Source: Citromicrobium sp.
GTDB taxonomy: Bacteria; Pseudomonadota; Alphaproteobacteria; Sphingomonadales; Sphingomonadaceae
Direction: 5' to 3'
Assembly: GCA_003248395.1 (NCBI GenBank)
Contig: QFNA01000058.1
Span: 1 to 11,247, forward strand
DNA: 11,247 nt
Shown: piece after piece, positions 1 through 8,799 of the stretch
Layout: every line of letters starts with the position of its first letter
Numbering within the stretch: the first letter of the stretch is position 1
Position numbers and translations under genes: made by a program
The notes under the pieces: generated by a model
The model's input: the letters and a program-made list of their open reading frames with translations, nothing else
What the model was told of the DNA's origin: nothing
Databases searched by the model: none

Positions 1-42
1 ATAGCGCACCGCGTGCGGCCCGCGGGTTCGGGCACCGTCGAC

Positions 43-68
43 TTTCCGACGCCTCGCGGCGTCCGAAA
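43..68. terminator. Hairpin downstream of mocA, possible terminator
   Basis: Inverted repeat: TTTC (43-46) pairs with GAAA (65-68) and GACGCC (48-53) with GGCGTC (58-63). There is one C/C mismatch and a TCGC loop. It lies about 90 bases past the mocA stop, so it could end the minus-strand operon. No T-run follows on either strand, so it is not a classic intrinsic terminator; the assignment rests on position and stem only. Confidence 0.35.
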
Positions 69-90
69 CTCTGAACGTTTGCAGTCGGTC

Positions 91-118
91 TGCTTTCGGT
101 GAAATCCAGCGAAAAGCA
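91..118. repeat. Second hairpin 3' of mocA
   Basis: TGCTTTCG (91-98) pairs with CGAAAAGCA (110-118) with a single bulged A and an 11-base loop. It lies between the mocA stop and the hairpin at 43-68. It could stabilise the 3' end of the operon transcript. I see no gene in bases 1-159. Confidence 0.3.
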
Positions 119-159
119 GCCACTTCTTCTCTTCAATGGCCGAAATGCCTCACCGATCC

Positions 160-726
160 TCAATCGGCAGAACTTAGTTGCTGAAGGTCGCAAACCTCAT
201 CGACATCGGCAAGTTGTCCTTCGTGAGGAGGCGCGATAAGCTCGGCATCTCCCAAATTTAGGCTTCGCGCTCCCCGGTCCCCATTGAGGGTATCGAGGAG
301 GGGGAAGACCGAACGCGGGAAAATCGCCGGACAGCCCGCGCTGCCATGGGGAAAGCGTGTGAAGGCCACGCCCTGCTTTAGGAAAAGCCGACCAAGATGC
401 GTGCGCGAAACCAGCGGCATGTCGGCGAGCATAATTATCACGCGATCGCAATCGGTCAGCGAGCGCACTCCTGCAGCAATCGAGGTGCCGATGCCCTGTC
501 CCGCCACCGGGTTGTCGACCAGCCTCAAGTCCGGGCGGGCTCGGATCGGGCTGTTGGGGCCAATCACGAGAAGGCGCTCGCTGAAATCGGTGGCTTCTGC
601 GGTTTCCGCAGCCCGTTCCCACAAGGGTCGTCCGTGAAATTCGGCCATGAGCTTACCGCCGCCGAACCGCTTCGCCTGGCCCGCGGCGAGCAGAACCACG
701 CCCGTCCTTGGTTCAGGCGGGGGCAC
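160..726 (-). CDS. mocA: Molybdenum cofactor cytidylyltransferase (MocA-like)
   Basis: 188-residue nucleotidyltransferase, close to the usual 190 or so for MocA/MobA. It would join CTP to Mo-molybdopterin to give the cytosine dinucleotide (MCD) cofactor in the cytoplasm. Visible motifs: LAAG-x3-RFGGGK at residues 13-25 (nucleotide loop), GQGIGTS at 77-83, the metal-binding ADMP at 101-104 and DVDE near the end (174-177). In this family the LAAG form marks CTP-using MocA, whereas LAGG marks GTP-using MobA, which favours MocA. The start is a GTG at 726 inside the end of the xdhC-like gene (14-base overlap), suggesting translational coupling; no strong ribosome site is seen. Its place as last gene of a molybdenum hydroxylase operon fits dedicated supply of MCD. 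Substrate choice is inferred. Confidence 0.85.
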   Translation of the reverse strand: MPPPEPRTGVVLLAAGQAKRFGGGKLMAEFHGRPLWERAAETAEATDFSERLLVIGPNSPIRARPDLRLVDNPVAGQGIGTSIAAGVRSLTDCDRVIIMLADMPLVSRTHLGRLFLKQGVAFTRFPHGSAGCPAIFPRSVFPLLDTLNGDRGARSLNLGDAELIAPPHEGQLADVDEVCDLQQLSSAD

Positions 727-1564
727 GCATTTGCTCGTAGCGGCCGACGATTTCGGACAACGCCGACAGCGCGAGGGTTCGCGCCGACTTGCAGGCAGGC
801 AACAGTCCGACCGGGCTCGTCAGTCGCGCGATCTGCTCTTCCGGAACGCCGCGCGCGACAAGCGCCAGTGTACGGTCTGCCCGCGCCTTTGCCCCACCTT
901 GCGCGCCGATGTAAAAAGCCTCGCTCTCCAGCGCCTGTTGCAGCAGCGCCAGTTCCCATTCGTGATCATGGAAGAGCAGGAGGCAGGCCGTCCAGGGATC
1001 ATACTGTATATGGCGAGCCGCATGGCCCAGCGTGAGGTCGTCTCTCGAATAAATATCGACATCGATCTCCATGGCGGAACACAGCTCAGCCACGGCGTCG
1101 AGTTCCGGCCCCTCCCCCAAGACGACGAGTTTCAGCGAAGGGAGATGCGTGCGGAACAGCCAATGCCCTCCGCCACCGAACGGCAGTCGAACCGGGCGAC
1201 GCGACACCAGCGCTCTTAGTGCAGAGCGACAGGCCGAACGATCCGGCGACGGGTCAATAAGGATATCCAGTCCGCCTCCACACGGCAGGCGGAAGTCGAT
1301 CTTGGGTGAACCTCGCCCGTAACGCACGACGCGCCGATACGCGCTCTGCGCCATGTCCGCAGCCAGCTGGCTTTCGAGGCAGCCGTCGGCAAGATCTCCG
1401 ACCGTGGATCCATCGGGAAGAACCGCCAACTGGGCACCCAACCGACGCGAAAAGCTGCCCTCGATCCCGACAATAGTGCAAAGCCCGACACCCGGCCGGC
1501 ACGCTGCGGCGAGCGCGAGGTGGTCTTCGTCCCGCACGACATCGGTCGAATACTCGGCCAGCAT
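713..1564 (-). CDS. paoD: XdhC/PaoD-family molybdenum cofactor chaperone
   Basis: 283-residue XdhC/CoxI-family protein. Members bind the finished molybdenum cofactor, assist its sulfuration and deliver it to the apo-enzyme; E. coli PaoD does this for PaoABC with the MCD form. The N-terminal XdhC/CoxI half shows GSFSRRLGAQLAV near residues 36-48, GDLADGCLE (56-64) and PCGGGLDILIDP (94-105). The C-terminal Rossmann-like half begins LKLVVLGEGPELDAV (about 144-158), followed by FHDHEWELALL (198-208), YIGAQGG (218-224) and SPVGL (250-254). The ATG at 1564 shares one base with the paoC stop (TGATG). The frame stays open upstream to 1882, but that stretch is arginine-rich shadow of paoC. Ribosome site is weak, so coupling to paoC translation is likely. 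Symbol given by analogy with E. coli. Confidence 0.86.
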   Translation of the reverse strand: MLAEYSTDVVRDEDHLALAAACRPGVGLCTIVGIEGSFSRRLGAQLAVLPDGSTVGDLADGCLESQLAADMAQSAYRRVVRYGRGSPKIDFRLPCGGGLDILIDPSPDRSACRSALRALVSRRPVRLPFGGGGHWLFRTHLPSLKLVVLGEGPELDAVAELCSAMEIDVDIYSRDDLTLGHAARHIQYDPWTACLLLFHDHEWELALLQQALESEAFYIGAQGGAKARADRTLALVARGVPEEQIARLTSPVGLLPACKSARTLALSALSEIVGRYEQMRAPA

Positions 1565-3753
1565 CAGTCGGGCATTGCCGCGAGAACGTGATCGGGCGTC
1601 ATGGGATAATCGTACAGCCGGGCCCCGCAGGCATTGTAGATGGCGTTGGCAATCGCCGCTGCTCCGCCACACATGCCGAGCTCTCCAATACCCTTGGCCT
1701 GGATCGGACTGGCCGCGCCGTCGCGTTCTTCCACCAAGACGACCTCGAGATCGGGAACGTCGCGATGAACGGGGACATGGTATTCGGCGAGGTCGCAATT
1801 TACGAGATGTCCGTCGCGCGGATCGAACTCCAGCGCCTCGGTCAGCGCCATGCCGATGCTCCAGGTGATACCGCCGATGCATTGCGAACGGGCGGTCTTG
1901 GCGTTGAGCACGCGCCCGAACCCGAAGGCGCCCAGCATGCGATCGACGCGCGTTTCACCGGTATAGTTGTTGACGCGCACCTCGGCGAAGAAGGCACCGA
2001 AGCCGGCGGCGGTATAATCGTCCTCGATATCGCCCGGCTCGTAATGGCCTTCGCGGGCAAGGTCCTTGCCGCCGAGAAGGTCCGTCAGCGTCTCGCCGCC
2101 AGCGCTCTTGCCATCGCGCAGTTCGAGTTCTTCCTCACTCGTGCCGAGCTTTGCGGCCAGTTCTTCGCGGATCGCCTTGCACGCGATGTACACAGCCGAA
2201 CCGATCGAGGCCGCCCCCCAGCTGCCGCCCGAGCCTGGGCCGCGCGGATGGCGCGTGTCGCCCAGTTCGACCAGAACCTGCTCCGGGTCCAGTCCCAGCA
2301 TCTCCCCGGCGATCTGCGCGAGGATGGTGTAGGTCCCGGTGCCGATATCGGTCATGTCGGTTTCGACCAGCGCCGTGCCATCGGCTTTCAGCGTGACCCG
2401 TACCTTTGCCTCGGCGATATTGTGGACACGTGCAGCGCAGGCCATGCCGGTGCCGATCCACCACTCGCCCGCGCGCCGCTGGCGCGGTTTGCGGGGACCA
2501 TTGTCCCAGGCAAAAGCCTCGGCCCCTTGCTTGAGGCATTCCGCGAGTTTGTGAGAAGAGAACGGAAGGTCCTCTTCGGGATCCTGCTCGGGAATGTTGC
2601 GCAGGCGCAGTTCTACCGGATCGAGATCGGCCTTTTCGGCGAGCACATCCATTGCGCCTTCGAGGGCCGGCATCCCGACCGCCTCGCCCGGAGCGCGCAC
2701 CGATCCGGCCGTCATGCGGTGGATGCGAGCAACGTTGAGCATCAATTCGCGGTTTTCGCCGCCATACATGAAGTGCGACGATTGCAGCACGGGCTCGGCA
2801 AATGTCTCTCCGGGCAGGTTGGACACCAGCGCCTCGTGGCCGAAACCGGTGAGTTTACCGTTTTCGTCAGCCGCAAGGCGCAGGCGCTGCGTGGTTTCGC
2901 TGCGGCGCATGATTGTCTGGAACACCTGCTGGCGTGATTGCACGACGCGGACCGGGCGACCGATCTGTTTCGCCGCCAGCGCGGCTGCGACCACCTCTTC
3001 GCTGATCCCCAGCTTGGACCCGAACCCGCCCCCGACAAAGCGGGATATGAGGCGGATGTTCTCCTCCTCCATATCGAGCGCATCGGCCAGTTCGGTGATG
3101 TTGTAATTGAGCATCTGAAGCGAGGCATGGACGATCAGCTTGTCGCCGTCCCACTGGGCGATTGCCGCGTGCGGCTCCATGGCGGCAGAGGCATGGCCCT
3201 TGGTGGTGTAGGTTACATCGACGCTGTGCGCGGCCTCGGCCATCGCATGCGCCAGATCGCCTTGATGAACAGTATCGTCCTCCTGCTCTTCCGGCTCTAC
3301 CGCGAAGGGATCGATGGGTGTGCCAGCGTCTTCGCGATATTCGACCTTCAGGTGCTTGGCAGCGTCGCGCGCCTGTTCGAAGGTTTCGGCGATTACCAGT
3401 GCAATCGGCTGGCCCCAGTAACAGACTTGCGCCGGTCCCTGCGTGGGCGCTTCGTTTGCCGTTCCCTGCGCCGCGCGGGTGCAGAGTTTCTCATCATCCA
3501 CCACGGCAATTACACCGGGCATCGAAAGCACGCTTGTCCGGTCGATGGAAGTTACCTCGCCGCGCGTGATCGTCGAGGTGACCAGCACACCTTCGGCGCA
3601 ATTCCCGATCGGATATTCGGCGGCATAAGGCGCGGTGCCGGTGACCTTGGCCAGCCCCTCGATACGCGGCAGGGGCTTGCCAACCACGCCCTGTTTCATG
3701 CCGTCGAGACGGTTGGAATTGTCGGGCTCGTCCTGCTTGAAATGGACCGTCAT
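1564..3753 (-). CDS. paoC: Aldehyde oxidoreductase, molybdopterin-binding subunit (PaoC-like)
   Basis: 729 residues, nearly the length of E. coli PaoC (732). Large subunit of a xanthine oxidase-family hydroxylase, which oxidises aldehydes to carboxylic acids at a molybdenum centre and passes electrons to PaoA. An a/b hammerhead domain (roughly 30-150) starts at GKPLPRIEGLAKVTGTAPYA. The two molybdenum-binding domains follow, with MEPHAAIAQW (192-201), the glycine-rich GGGFGSK (241-247), SVRAPGEA (351-358) and GPGSGGSWGAASIGSA. Near the end KGIGELGMCGG (687-697) carries the expected catalytic glutamate, E691, matching E692 of E. coli PaoC. The ATG overlaps the paoB stop by 4 bases and is preceded by GGAGG at 7 bases. 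No signal peptide is seen. The aldehyde range cannot be read from sequence; another molybdenum hydroxylase substrate is possible. Confidence 0.92.
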   Translation of the reverse strand: MTVHFKQDEPDNSNRLDGMKQGVVGKPLPRIEGLAKVTGTAPYAAEYPIGNCAEGVLVTSTITRGEVTSIDRTSVLSMPGVIAVVDDEKLCTRAAQGTANEAPTQGPAQVCYWGQPIALVIAETFEQARDAAKHLKVEYREDAGTPIDPFAVEPEEQEDDTVHQGDLAHAMAEAAHSVDVTYTTKGHASAAMEPHAAIAQWDGDKLIVHASLQMLNYNITELADALDMEEENIRLISRFVGGGFGSKLGISEEVVAAALAAKQIGRPVRVVQSRQQVFQTIMRRSETTQRLRLAADENGKLTGFGHEALVSNLPGETFAEPVLQSSHFMYGGENRELMLNVARIHRMTAGSVRAPGEAVGMPALEGAMDVLAEKADLDPVELRLRNIPEQDPEEDLPFSSHKLAECLKQGAEAFAWDNGPRKPRQRRAGEWWIGTGMACAARVHNIAEAKVRVTLKADGTALVETDMTDIGTGTYTILAQIAGEMLGLDPEQVLVELGDTRHPRGPGSGGSWGAASIGSAVYIACKAIREELAAKLGTSEEELELRDGKSAGGETLTDLLGGKDLAREGHYEPGDIEDDYTAAGFGAFFAEVRVNNYTGETRVDRMLGAFGFGRVLNAKTARSQCIGGITWSIGMALTEALEFDPRDGHLVNCDLAEYHVPVHRDVPDLEVVLVEERDGAASPIQAKGIGELGMCGGAAAIANAIYNACGARLYDYPMTPDHVLAAMPD

Positions 3754-4729
3754 GCTGCGTCCTCCGTCGCCTGGGCCAGGACGGCGCGAAGCGTCTGACG
3801 CGTAAGCGGTATCTTGAAATCGTTCTCGCCATAGCCGCGTGCGTCTTCGAGCAGGATATCGGCGGCCTTGTCGAACAAGGCATCCGATGGAGGCTGGCCC
3901 AACAGGGCTTCGCCGATGCGTGGATCATGCCACGGCTTGTGCGCCAGACCGCCAAAGGCAAGGTCGGCGCGGGAGAACTTGCCGTCGGTCAGCTCGAATA
4001 TGGCGGCGACGGAAACGAGCGCGAAGGCGTAGGACGAACGCTCGCGCACCTTGCGGTAGATTTGCGTGCCGCCCACGGGCGCCGGAAGGACGATCCCGGT
4101 GATGATCTCGCCCGGTTCGAGGACATTCTCGATCCACGGCGTGTCGCCGGGCAAGCAATGGAAACCGCGCACCGGCACGCTGCGCTCACCCTTATCGCCA
4201 GAAATGTGCACCGTCGCGTCAAGGGCGTTCAGCGCCACGGCCATGTCGCCCGGATAGGTGGCGATGCACTGTTCGCTCGTGCCGAGAACTGCGTGCAGTT
4301 TCGCGATCCCGTCGATCGCTCCACAACCGCTACCGGGCTCGCGCTTGTTGCAGGGCTGGTCGATATTGGTGAAATAGAAGCACCGTGTGCGCTGGCACAG
4401 ATTGCCGCCATTGGTGGCCTTGTTGCGCAATTGCTGCGTCGCCCCGGCCAGGATCGCGCGCGAGAGCACCGGATAGTCCGCGCGCACGCGCTGATGGACA
4501 GCGGTTTCGGTATTGGTGGCGAGGGCGCCGAGGCGCAGGCCGCCATCCTCCGTGTCCTCAATCTTCGCAAAGCCCAGCCGGTTGATGTCGGCCAGCTGAC
4601 CCGGTGTTTCCACCTGCAGTTTCATCAGGTCGAGTAGGTTGGTCCCGCCCGCAATGGCAAGCGTATCCTCTTCGGCGGTCAAATGCGAAGCTTCGGCCAG
4701 CGAAGGCGCGCGGGTGTACTGGAAAGGCC

Positions 4730-4733
<4 letters not shown>
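3750..4733 (-). CDS. paoB: Aldehyde oxidoreductase, FAD subunit with 4Fe-4S site (PaoB-like)
   Basis: 327 residues (E. coli PaoB is 318). FAD-binding middle subunit of the xanthine oxidase family; it takes electrons from the 2Fe-2S subunit and passes them to an external acceptor. The FAD-binding PCMH-type domain shows AIAGGTNLLDLMK (26-38) and ATNGGNLCQRTRC (106-118). An insertion with four cysteines, C113, C118, C128 and C137 (the last two in PCNKREPGSGC), matches the extra [4Fe-4S] site typical of PaoB/HcrB-like subunits and absent from ordinary xanthine dehydrogenase FAD subunits. The C-terminal domain includes YRKVRERSSYAFALVSVAA (226-244). The ATG at 4733 overlaps the paoA stop as ATGA and has GGAGGG 5 bases upstream. 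A longer open frame to 5066 is paoA shadow and was not used. Confidence 0.92.
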
Positions 4734-5239
<506 letters not shown>

Positions 5240-5244
5240 AGACG

Positions 5245-5252
5245 CCTCCTTT
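5245..5252 (-). promoter_or_regulatory. Ribosome binding site of paoA
   Basis: Minus strand reads AAAGGAGG, then CGTCT, then TTG. This near-perfect Shine-Dalgarno decides the TTG start of paoA. It lies in the 58-base gap between ligD and paoA, where I see no clear promoter and only a 3-bp stem near 5286-5296, too small for a terminator. Confidence 0.8.
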
Positions 5253-5297
5253 CCCCGTAGAACCGCCGAGAGGCAAAAAGTGTCCGAAAACCGGTGT

Positions 5298-7754
5298 TCA
5301 GAATGTCGGAAGCGGCTGATCTCCGAACCCCCACCCTTGGAGCGCCTTGGACGAAGCACGCCGCAACAGCGTTTCCGCCTGATCGATGGAGAACGCATTT
5401 GCGCTGTCCAGGCCTTTCAGTTCGTTCCAGGTCACGGGGACTGCAACGGGTGCCCCGGACCGTGCCCGCGCCGAATAGGGCAGCACCGCCGTCGCGCCGC
5501 GCTGGTTGCGCAGCCAGTCGATGAAGATGCGGCCCTTGCGCTTGGCCTTGCTCATGGTCGCGGTGAAACGTTCCGGTTCGGCAAGGCTCAGCGCTTCGGA
5601 AAACCTTCGGGCGAAGTCCTTGTACTCCTCCCACTCGTGTTGCGGCGTCAGCGGCACCACGACATGCATGCCCTTGCCGCCCGACAGCATGGCGAAGCTG
5701 GTCAAACCCAGGTCGGCGAGCCGGTCGTGAATGTCGCGCGCGGCCTTCTTCACCTCTGAAAAACCCAGCCCCTCGTCCGGATCGAGATCAAAGATCATAC
5801 GGTCCGGTTTCTCGACATCGTCCGAACGTGCCCCCCAACCGTGAAACTCGATCGTGCCCATCTGGACGCATTGCAGCAATCCGCGGAGGTCTTCGACGTA
5901 AAGGTAGTCGTCGTGCCCGCCATCCTTCTCGCGGATCGGGACATGGTGAACGGCATCGCCGAAAGCCCCGCTGTCATGCTTCTGGAAAAAGCAATTCTTT
6001 CCCCTTCCCTGCGGGCAGCGGACAAGGCTGACGGGACGCCGCGTGGCAAACGGCAGCATGATAGGCGCAATTGCCGAGTAATAGTCGGCGAGCTGCCCCT
6101 TCGTCTGTCCGCTGTCGGGAAAGATCACGCGGTCCCGGCTGGAGATGGCGACCGGCTCATCGGAAGGGGCGGGAACGGGTGTCTCGGGCGCGACCTTACC
6201 CGCCGGCTTGTCGCCGCGCAGGCCAAGGAAGCTGCCGTGGCGCACGTTCCCATCAGCGGTGAATTCGGCAAAGGCAATCTCCGCCACCACCTTGGGTGCC
6301 ACCCACCTCACACTGCGCGCCGCGGCCTTATCGACCTGTGCGGGCGGGGTCTTTCGCTCCAGCCGTTTCAGTTTCTGCGCCAGATTATCCAGATCGTCCG
6401 CGGAAAAACCTGACCCGACATTGCCCTTGTAGACGAGTTCGCCGCCCTCGTGCTGGGCCAGCAGCAGGGATGCAAAGGGTCGTCCCTTCGCGCTCGACGC
6501 CTTCCAGCCGATGATGACGAATTCCTGCCGGCGCGTGCATTTGACTTTCACCCAGGCCTTCGACCGGCGTCCGGAGTATTTGCCGTCCACGGTCTTGGAA
6601 ATGATGCCTTCCTGCCCGGCATCGCACATCGTCCGATACAGCGTTTCGCCCGCACCCAGGACGTGATCGGCGACATGGATCGGCGGCTGCGCGGTTGCGA
6701 GCAGGGCCTCGAGCTTTTCCTTTCGCTCGATGTTGGGGAGCGGGGTCAGGTCCTCGCCCTCCAGTTCAAGAAGATCGAACGCGTGCAGGGCCAGCTTGTC
6801 TGACGGCTGCTGAGCCCCCGCCCCCCGCTTCAGAACCTTCTGCAGTGTCGAAAAATCCGGATTGCCCTTGCCATCATAGGCCACGATCTCGCCGTCGATC
6901 AGCGCCGAAGGCAGGTCGAGCGCACGGATGGCATCGACCAGCGGGGCGAATTTGTCCGTCCAGTCCTTCCCGCTGCGCGTGTAGATGCGCACATCCTTGC
7001 CGCGCACCGCCACCAGCGCGCGGTAGCCGTCGAACTTGATCTCATGCATCCAGCGATTGCCCGTTGGTACAGCTTCGACCAGCGTGGCAAGCTGGGGTTT
7101 TCGGTAGCCGGGCAGAGGGGCAGCTTTCCTCACGCGGGCTTTCGACGAGGCCCGTTTAGGGCGGGTGCCGCTCTTTCCGGCCGCGATTTCCGCCATCGAA
7201 CGGGCAGTCAGCACGCTGGTCAATTCACGCCGCACCAACGCGTCTCCCGCTTGCGCATGGTCATCCTGCAGCTTGCGCAGGAGCCAGTTTTCGCGCTTCT
7301 CGCCAGGCTTCTTCTTCAGGCGGATTAGCAGCCACTCGCCCTGCATGCGCTCGCCATAGAGCGTGAAATGGAGGTGGCCCTGATCGAGGTCCTTTGCGCT
7401 CTTGCCTTCGATCGGCGCCCATCTGCCCCGGTCCCACAGCATGACCGTCCCGCCGCCATATTCGTCCTTGGGAATGACGCCTTCGAATTCTGCATAGGAC
7501 AGGGGATGGTCCTCTGTTCGGACCGCGAGGCGCTTGATGTCCGGATCGGGAGAAGGACCCTTCGTCACGGCCCAGCTCTTCAGCACCCCGTCGACCTCCA
7601 GCCGCAAGTCCCAATGCAAGCGGGTTGCGTCGTGCTTTTGGACGATGAAAATGTCGCCCGACTTGCTCGGCGCGCGCTGTCCCGCAGGTTCGGGCGTCTG
7701 CTTAAAGTCCCGCTTGGCATTGTATTCGGCCAGGAGATCCTTGCGCGCGGCCAT
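5298..7754 (-). CDS. ligD: ATP-dependent DNA ligase D, NHEJ end-processing enzyme
   Basis: 818 residues with the phosphoesterase-ligase-polymerase order of Pseudomonas aeruginosa LigD. Phosphoesterase domain (about 1-180): H41, D49, R51 (QKHDATRLHWDLRL) and H83 with Y87 match the known metal and phosphate ligands. A basic linker (about 195-215) leads to the ligase domain (about 220-520). It carries motif I EIKFDG with adenylated K240, IDGEIVAYDG (287-295), EGIISK (382-387) and WVKVKC (401-406), then an OB fold. The primase-like polymerase (about 537-818) has DLDPD (catalytic D656, D658), SGGKGMHVVVPL (691-702) and IDW with D746. All catalytic residues seen are intact. The start is 3 bases after the ku stop with a weak ribosome site, so it is probably coupled to ku. 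It trims 3' ends, adds (often ribo)nucleotides and seals breaks. Confidence 0.96.
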   Translation of the reverse strand: MAARKDLLAEYNAKRDFKQTPEPAGQRAPSKSGDIFIVQKHDATRLHWDLRLEVDGVLKSWAVTKGPSPDPDIKRLAVRTEDHPLSYAEFEGVIPKDEYGGGTVMLWDRGRWAPIEGKSAKDLDQGHLHFTLYGERMQGEWLLIRLKKKPGEKRENWLLRKLQDDHAQAGDALVRRELTSVLTARSMAEIAAGKSGTRPKRASSKARVRKAAPLPGYRKPQLATLVEAVPTGNRWMHEIKFDGYRALVAVRGKDVRIYTRSGKDWTDKFAPLVDAIRALDLPSALIDGEIVAYDGKGNPDFSTLQKVLKRGAGAQQPSDKLALHAFDLLELEGEDLTPLPNIERKEKLEALLATAQPPIHVADHVLGAGETLYRTMCDAGQEGIISKTVDGKYSGRRSKAWVKVKCTRRQEFVIIGWKASSAKGRPFASLLLAQHEGGELVYKGNVGSGFSADDLDNLAQKLKRLERKTPPAQVDKAAARSVRWVAPKVVAEIAFAEFTADGNVRHGSFLGLRGDKPAGKVAPETPVPAPSDEPVAISSRDRVIFPDSGQTKGQLADYYSAIAPIMLPFATRRPVSLVRCPQGRGKNCFFQKHDSGAFGDAVHHVPIREKDGGHDDYLYVEDLRGLLQCVQMGTIEFHGWGARSDDVEKPDRMIFDLDPDEGLGFSEVKKAARDIHDRLADLGLTSFAMLSGGKGMHVVVPLTPQHEWEEYKDFARRFSEALSLAEPERFTATMSKAKRKGRIFIDWLRNQRGATAVLPYSARARSGAPVAVPVTWNELKGLDSANAFSIDQAETLLRRASSKALQGWGFGDQPLPTF

Positions 7755-7757
7755 GGA

Positions 7758-8588
7758 TCAGGCGGACTTCCGACGCTTCGCCGGTTTTTTCGCCTTGTCA
7801 CCCTCGACCGACTTCTTGAGCGCCGCCATCAGGTCGATAACGTTGGAACCTGAGGAGGCACCGGGATCGTCCACATCCTCGATAAGCGCCTTCTTGCTTT
7901 TCGATTTAGCCTTTTTGTCGATCAGCGTCTTCAGTGCCTCGGAATAGCGATCCTCGAACTCGCTCGCGTCGAAGGGAGCGCTCTTCTGTTCGATCAGCGT
8001 GTTGGCAAGGTCGAGCAGTTCCTTCTTCGGCCTGGCCTCGTCGATATCGTCAAAGAAGCTTTGGCCAGCACGCACCTCATCGGCATAGCGCAGGGTTTCA
8101 AGCAGCAGCCCCTTGCCGCACGGCTTGATCGCGACCAGCTTCTCCCGCCCCCGGACCGAAAGCTGGCCCAGAGCCACTTTCTTTGCCTTGCGCAGCGCTT
8201 CGCGCAGCACGATGAAGGCTTCTTCGGCAAGCTCGTCCTGCGGCGCCACGTAATAGGGCTTTTCGAAGTAGAGCGGGTCGATTTCGCAGGCATCCACGAA
8301 CTGGACCAGTTCCAGCGTGCGCTTGCTCTCGATCTTGACCGCCTCGATTTCCTCGTCTTCTAGCAGGACGTAATTGCCCTTCGATATCTCGTAACCGCGA
8401 ATGATTTCGTCGCGGTCGACGGGGCCGATGCCCGGCACGACCTTCTCATAGGAAATGCGCTTGCCGCTAGGCTCGTGGATCTGGTTGAAGCTGATATTGG
8501 AACCGGCCTTGGTCGCCGAATAGATCTCGACCGGTATCGAAACCAGCGCCAGCCTTATCTGTCCCTGCCAATATGCACGTGCCGCCAT
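7758..8588 (-). CDS. ku: Ku, NHEJ DNA end-binding protein
   Basis: 276-residue bacterial Ku. As a homodimer it would encircle broken DNA ends and recruit LigD, encoded 3 bases downstream. The Ku core starts MAARAYWQGQIRLALVSIPV and runs to about residue 215, with features such as YEKVVPGIGPVDRDEIIRGYE and VALGQLSVRGREKLVAIKP. The C-terminal part (about 216-276) is lysine-rich and ends in a basic tail (KKPAKRRKSA), typical of bacterial Ku tails that help DNA binding. The ATG at 8588 is chosen because family similarity begins there and GGAG lies 6 bases upstream. The frame is open to 8669, but the extra 27 residues are not Ku-like and would span the candidate promoter. Confidence 0.95.
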   Translation of the reverse strand: MAARAYWQGQIRLALVSIPVEIYSATKAGSNISFNQIHEPSGKRISYEKVVPGIGPVDRDEIIRGYEISKGNYVLLEDEEIEAVKIESKRTLELVQFVDACEIDPLYFEKPYYVAPQDELAEEAFIVLREALRKAKKVALGQLSVRGREKLVAIKPCGKGLLLETLRYADEVRAGQSFFDDIDEARPKKELLDLANTLIEQKSAPFDASEFEDRYSEALKTLIDKKAKSKSKKALIEDVDDPGASSGSNVIDLMAALKKSVEGDKAKKPAKRRKSA

Positions 8589-8609
8589 GAAATTCTCCGT
8601 TCGCATGTT

Positions 8610-8635
8610 AACGTGCGAGACTGGCGGAATGTTTC
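8610..8635 (-). promoter_or_regulatory. Candidate EcfG-type (general stress) promoter of ku-ligD
   Basis: On the minus strand GAAAC (8635-8631) is followed by exactly 17 bases and CGTT (8613-8610). The alphaproteobacterial EcfG consensus is GGAAC, 16-17 bases, CGTT, so there is one mismatch in the -35 part. The -10 part lies 21 bases before the ku ATG, leaving a short leader that still holds the GGAG site. Known biology supports it: NHEJ genes in some rhizobia belong to the RpoE2 stress regulon. Assignment here is a motif match only. Confidence 0.45.
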
Positions 8636-8722
8636 GATCAGGGCAGCTCAACATCCGTGTGGTGCTCAAATGGCAGCTATTGAGAAATTACCGATCGACT
8701 CCGAGTGTCCGATATTGGGGCG

Positions 8723-8740
8723 TATTCTGTTGAAAAACTC
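8723..8740 (+). repeat. Left inverted repeat of the IS
   Basis: TATTCTGTTGAAAAACTC; its partner at the right end, read on the minus strand, is TATTCCGTTGAAAAAGTC. Mismatches fall at positions 6 and 16. Matching does not extend outward. Confidence 0.85.
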
Positions 8741-8799
8741 TCCTTGCAGTAGGGCTAAGTCGCTGATTCAGTGATCTTCGCAAGGCAGGAGATGTGCTG

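Noticed and set aside
1565..1882. 106-residue N-terminal extension of the xdhC-like gene
   Set aside because: It overlaps the 3' end of paoC and is arginine-rich shadow sequence; family similarity begins shortly after the ATG at 1564, which shares a base with the paoC stop.
1588..2937. 449-codon open frame on the plus strand inside paoC
   Set aside because: It is exactly antisense to a confidently assigned paoC, has no family-like motif, and long antisense frames are common in GC-rich coding DNA.
5240..5297. Intrinsic terminator between ligD and paoA
   Set aside because: The only stem (CCG/CGG near 5286-5296) has 3 pairs; the T-run beside it is not preceded by a stable hairpin.
5240..5398. 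ATG start of paoA inside ligD, with paired arginines that might suggest a Tat signal
   Set aside because: There is no hydrophobic stretch after the arginines, it overlaps ligD by 101 bases, and the strong ribosome site lies downstream at the TTG.
8475..8774. 99-codon plus-strand frame over the ku start and IS left end
   Set aside because: It runs antisense through ku, crosses the ku promoter region and enters the IS; no motif or ribosome site.
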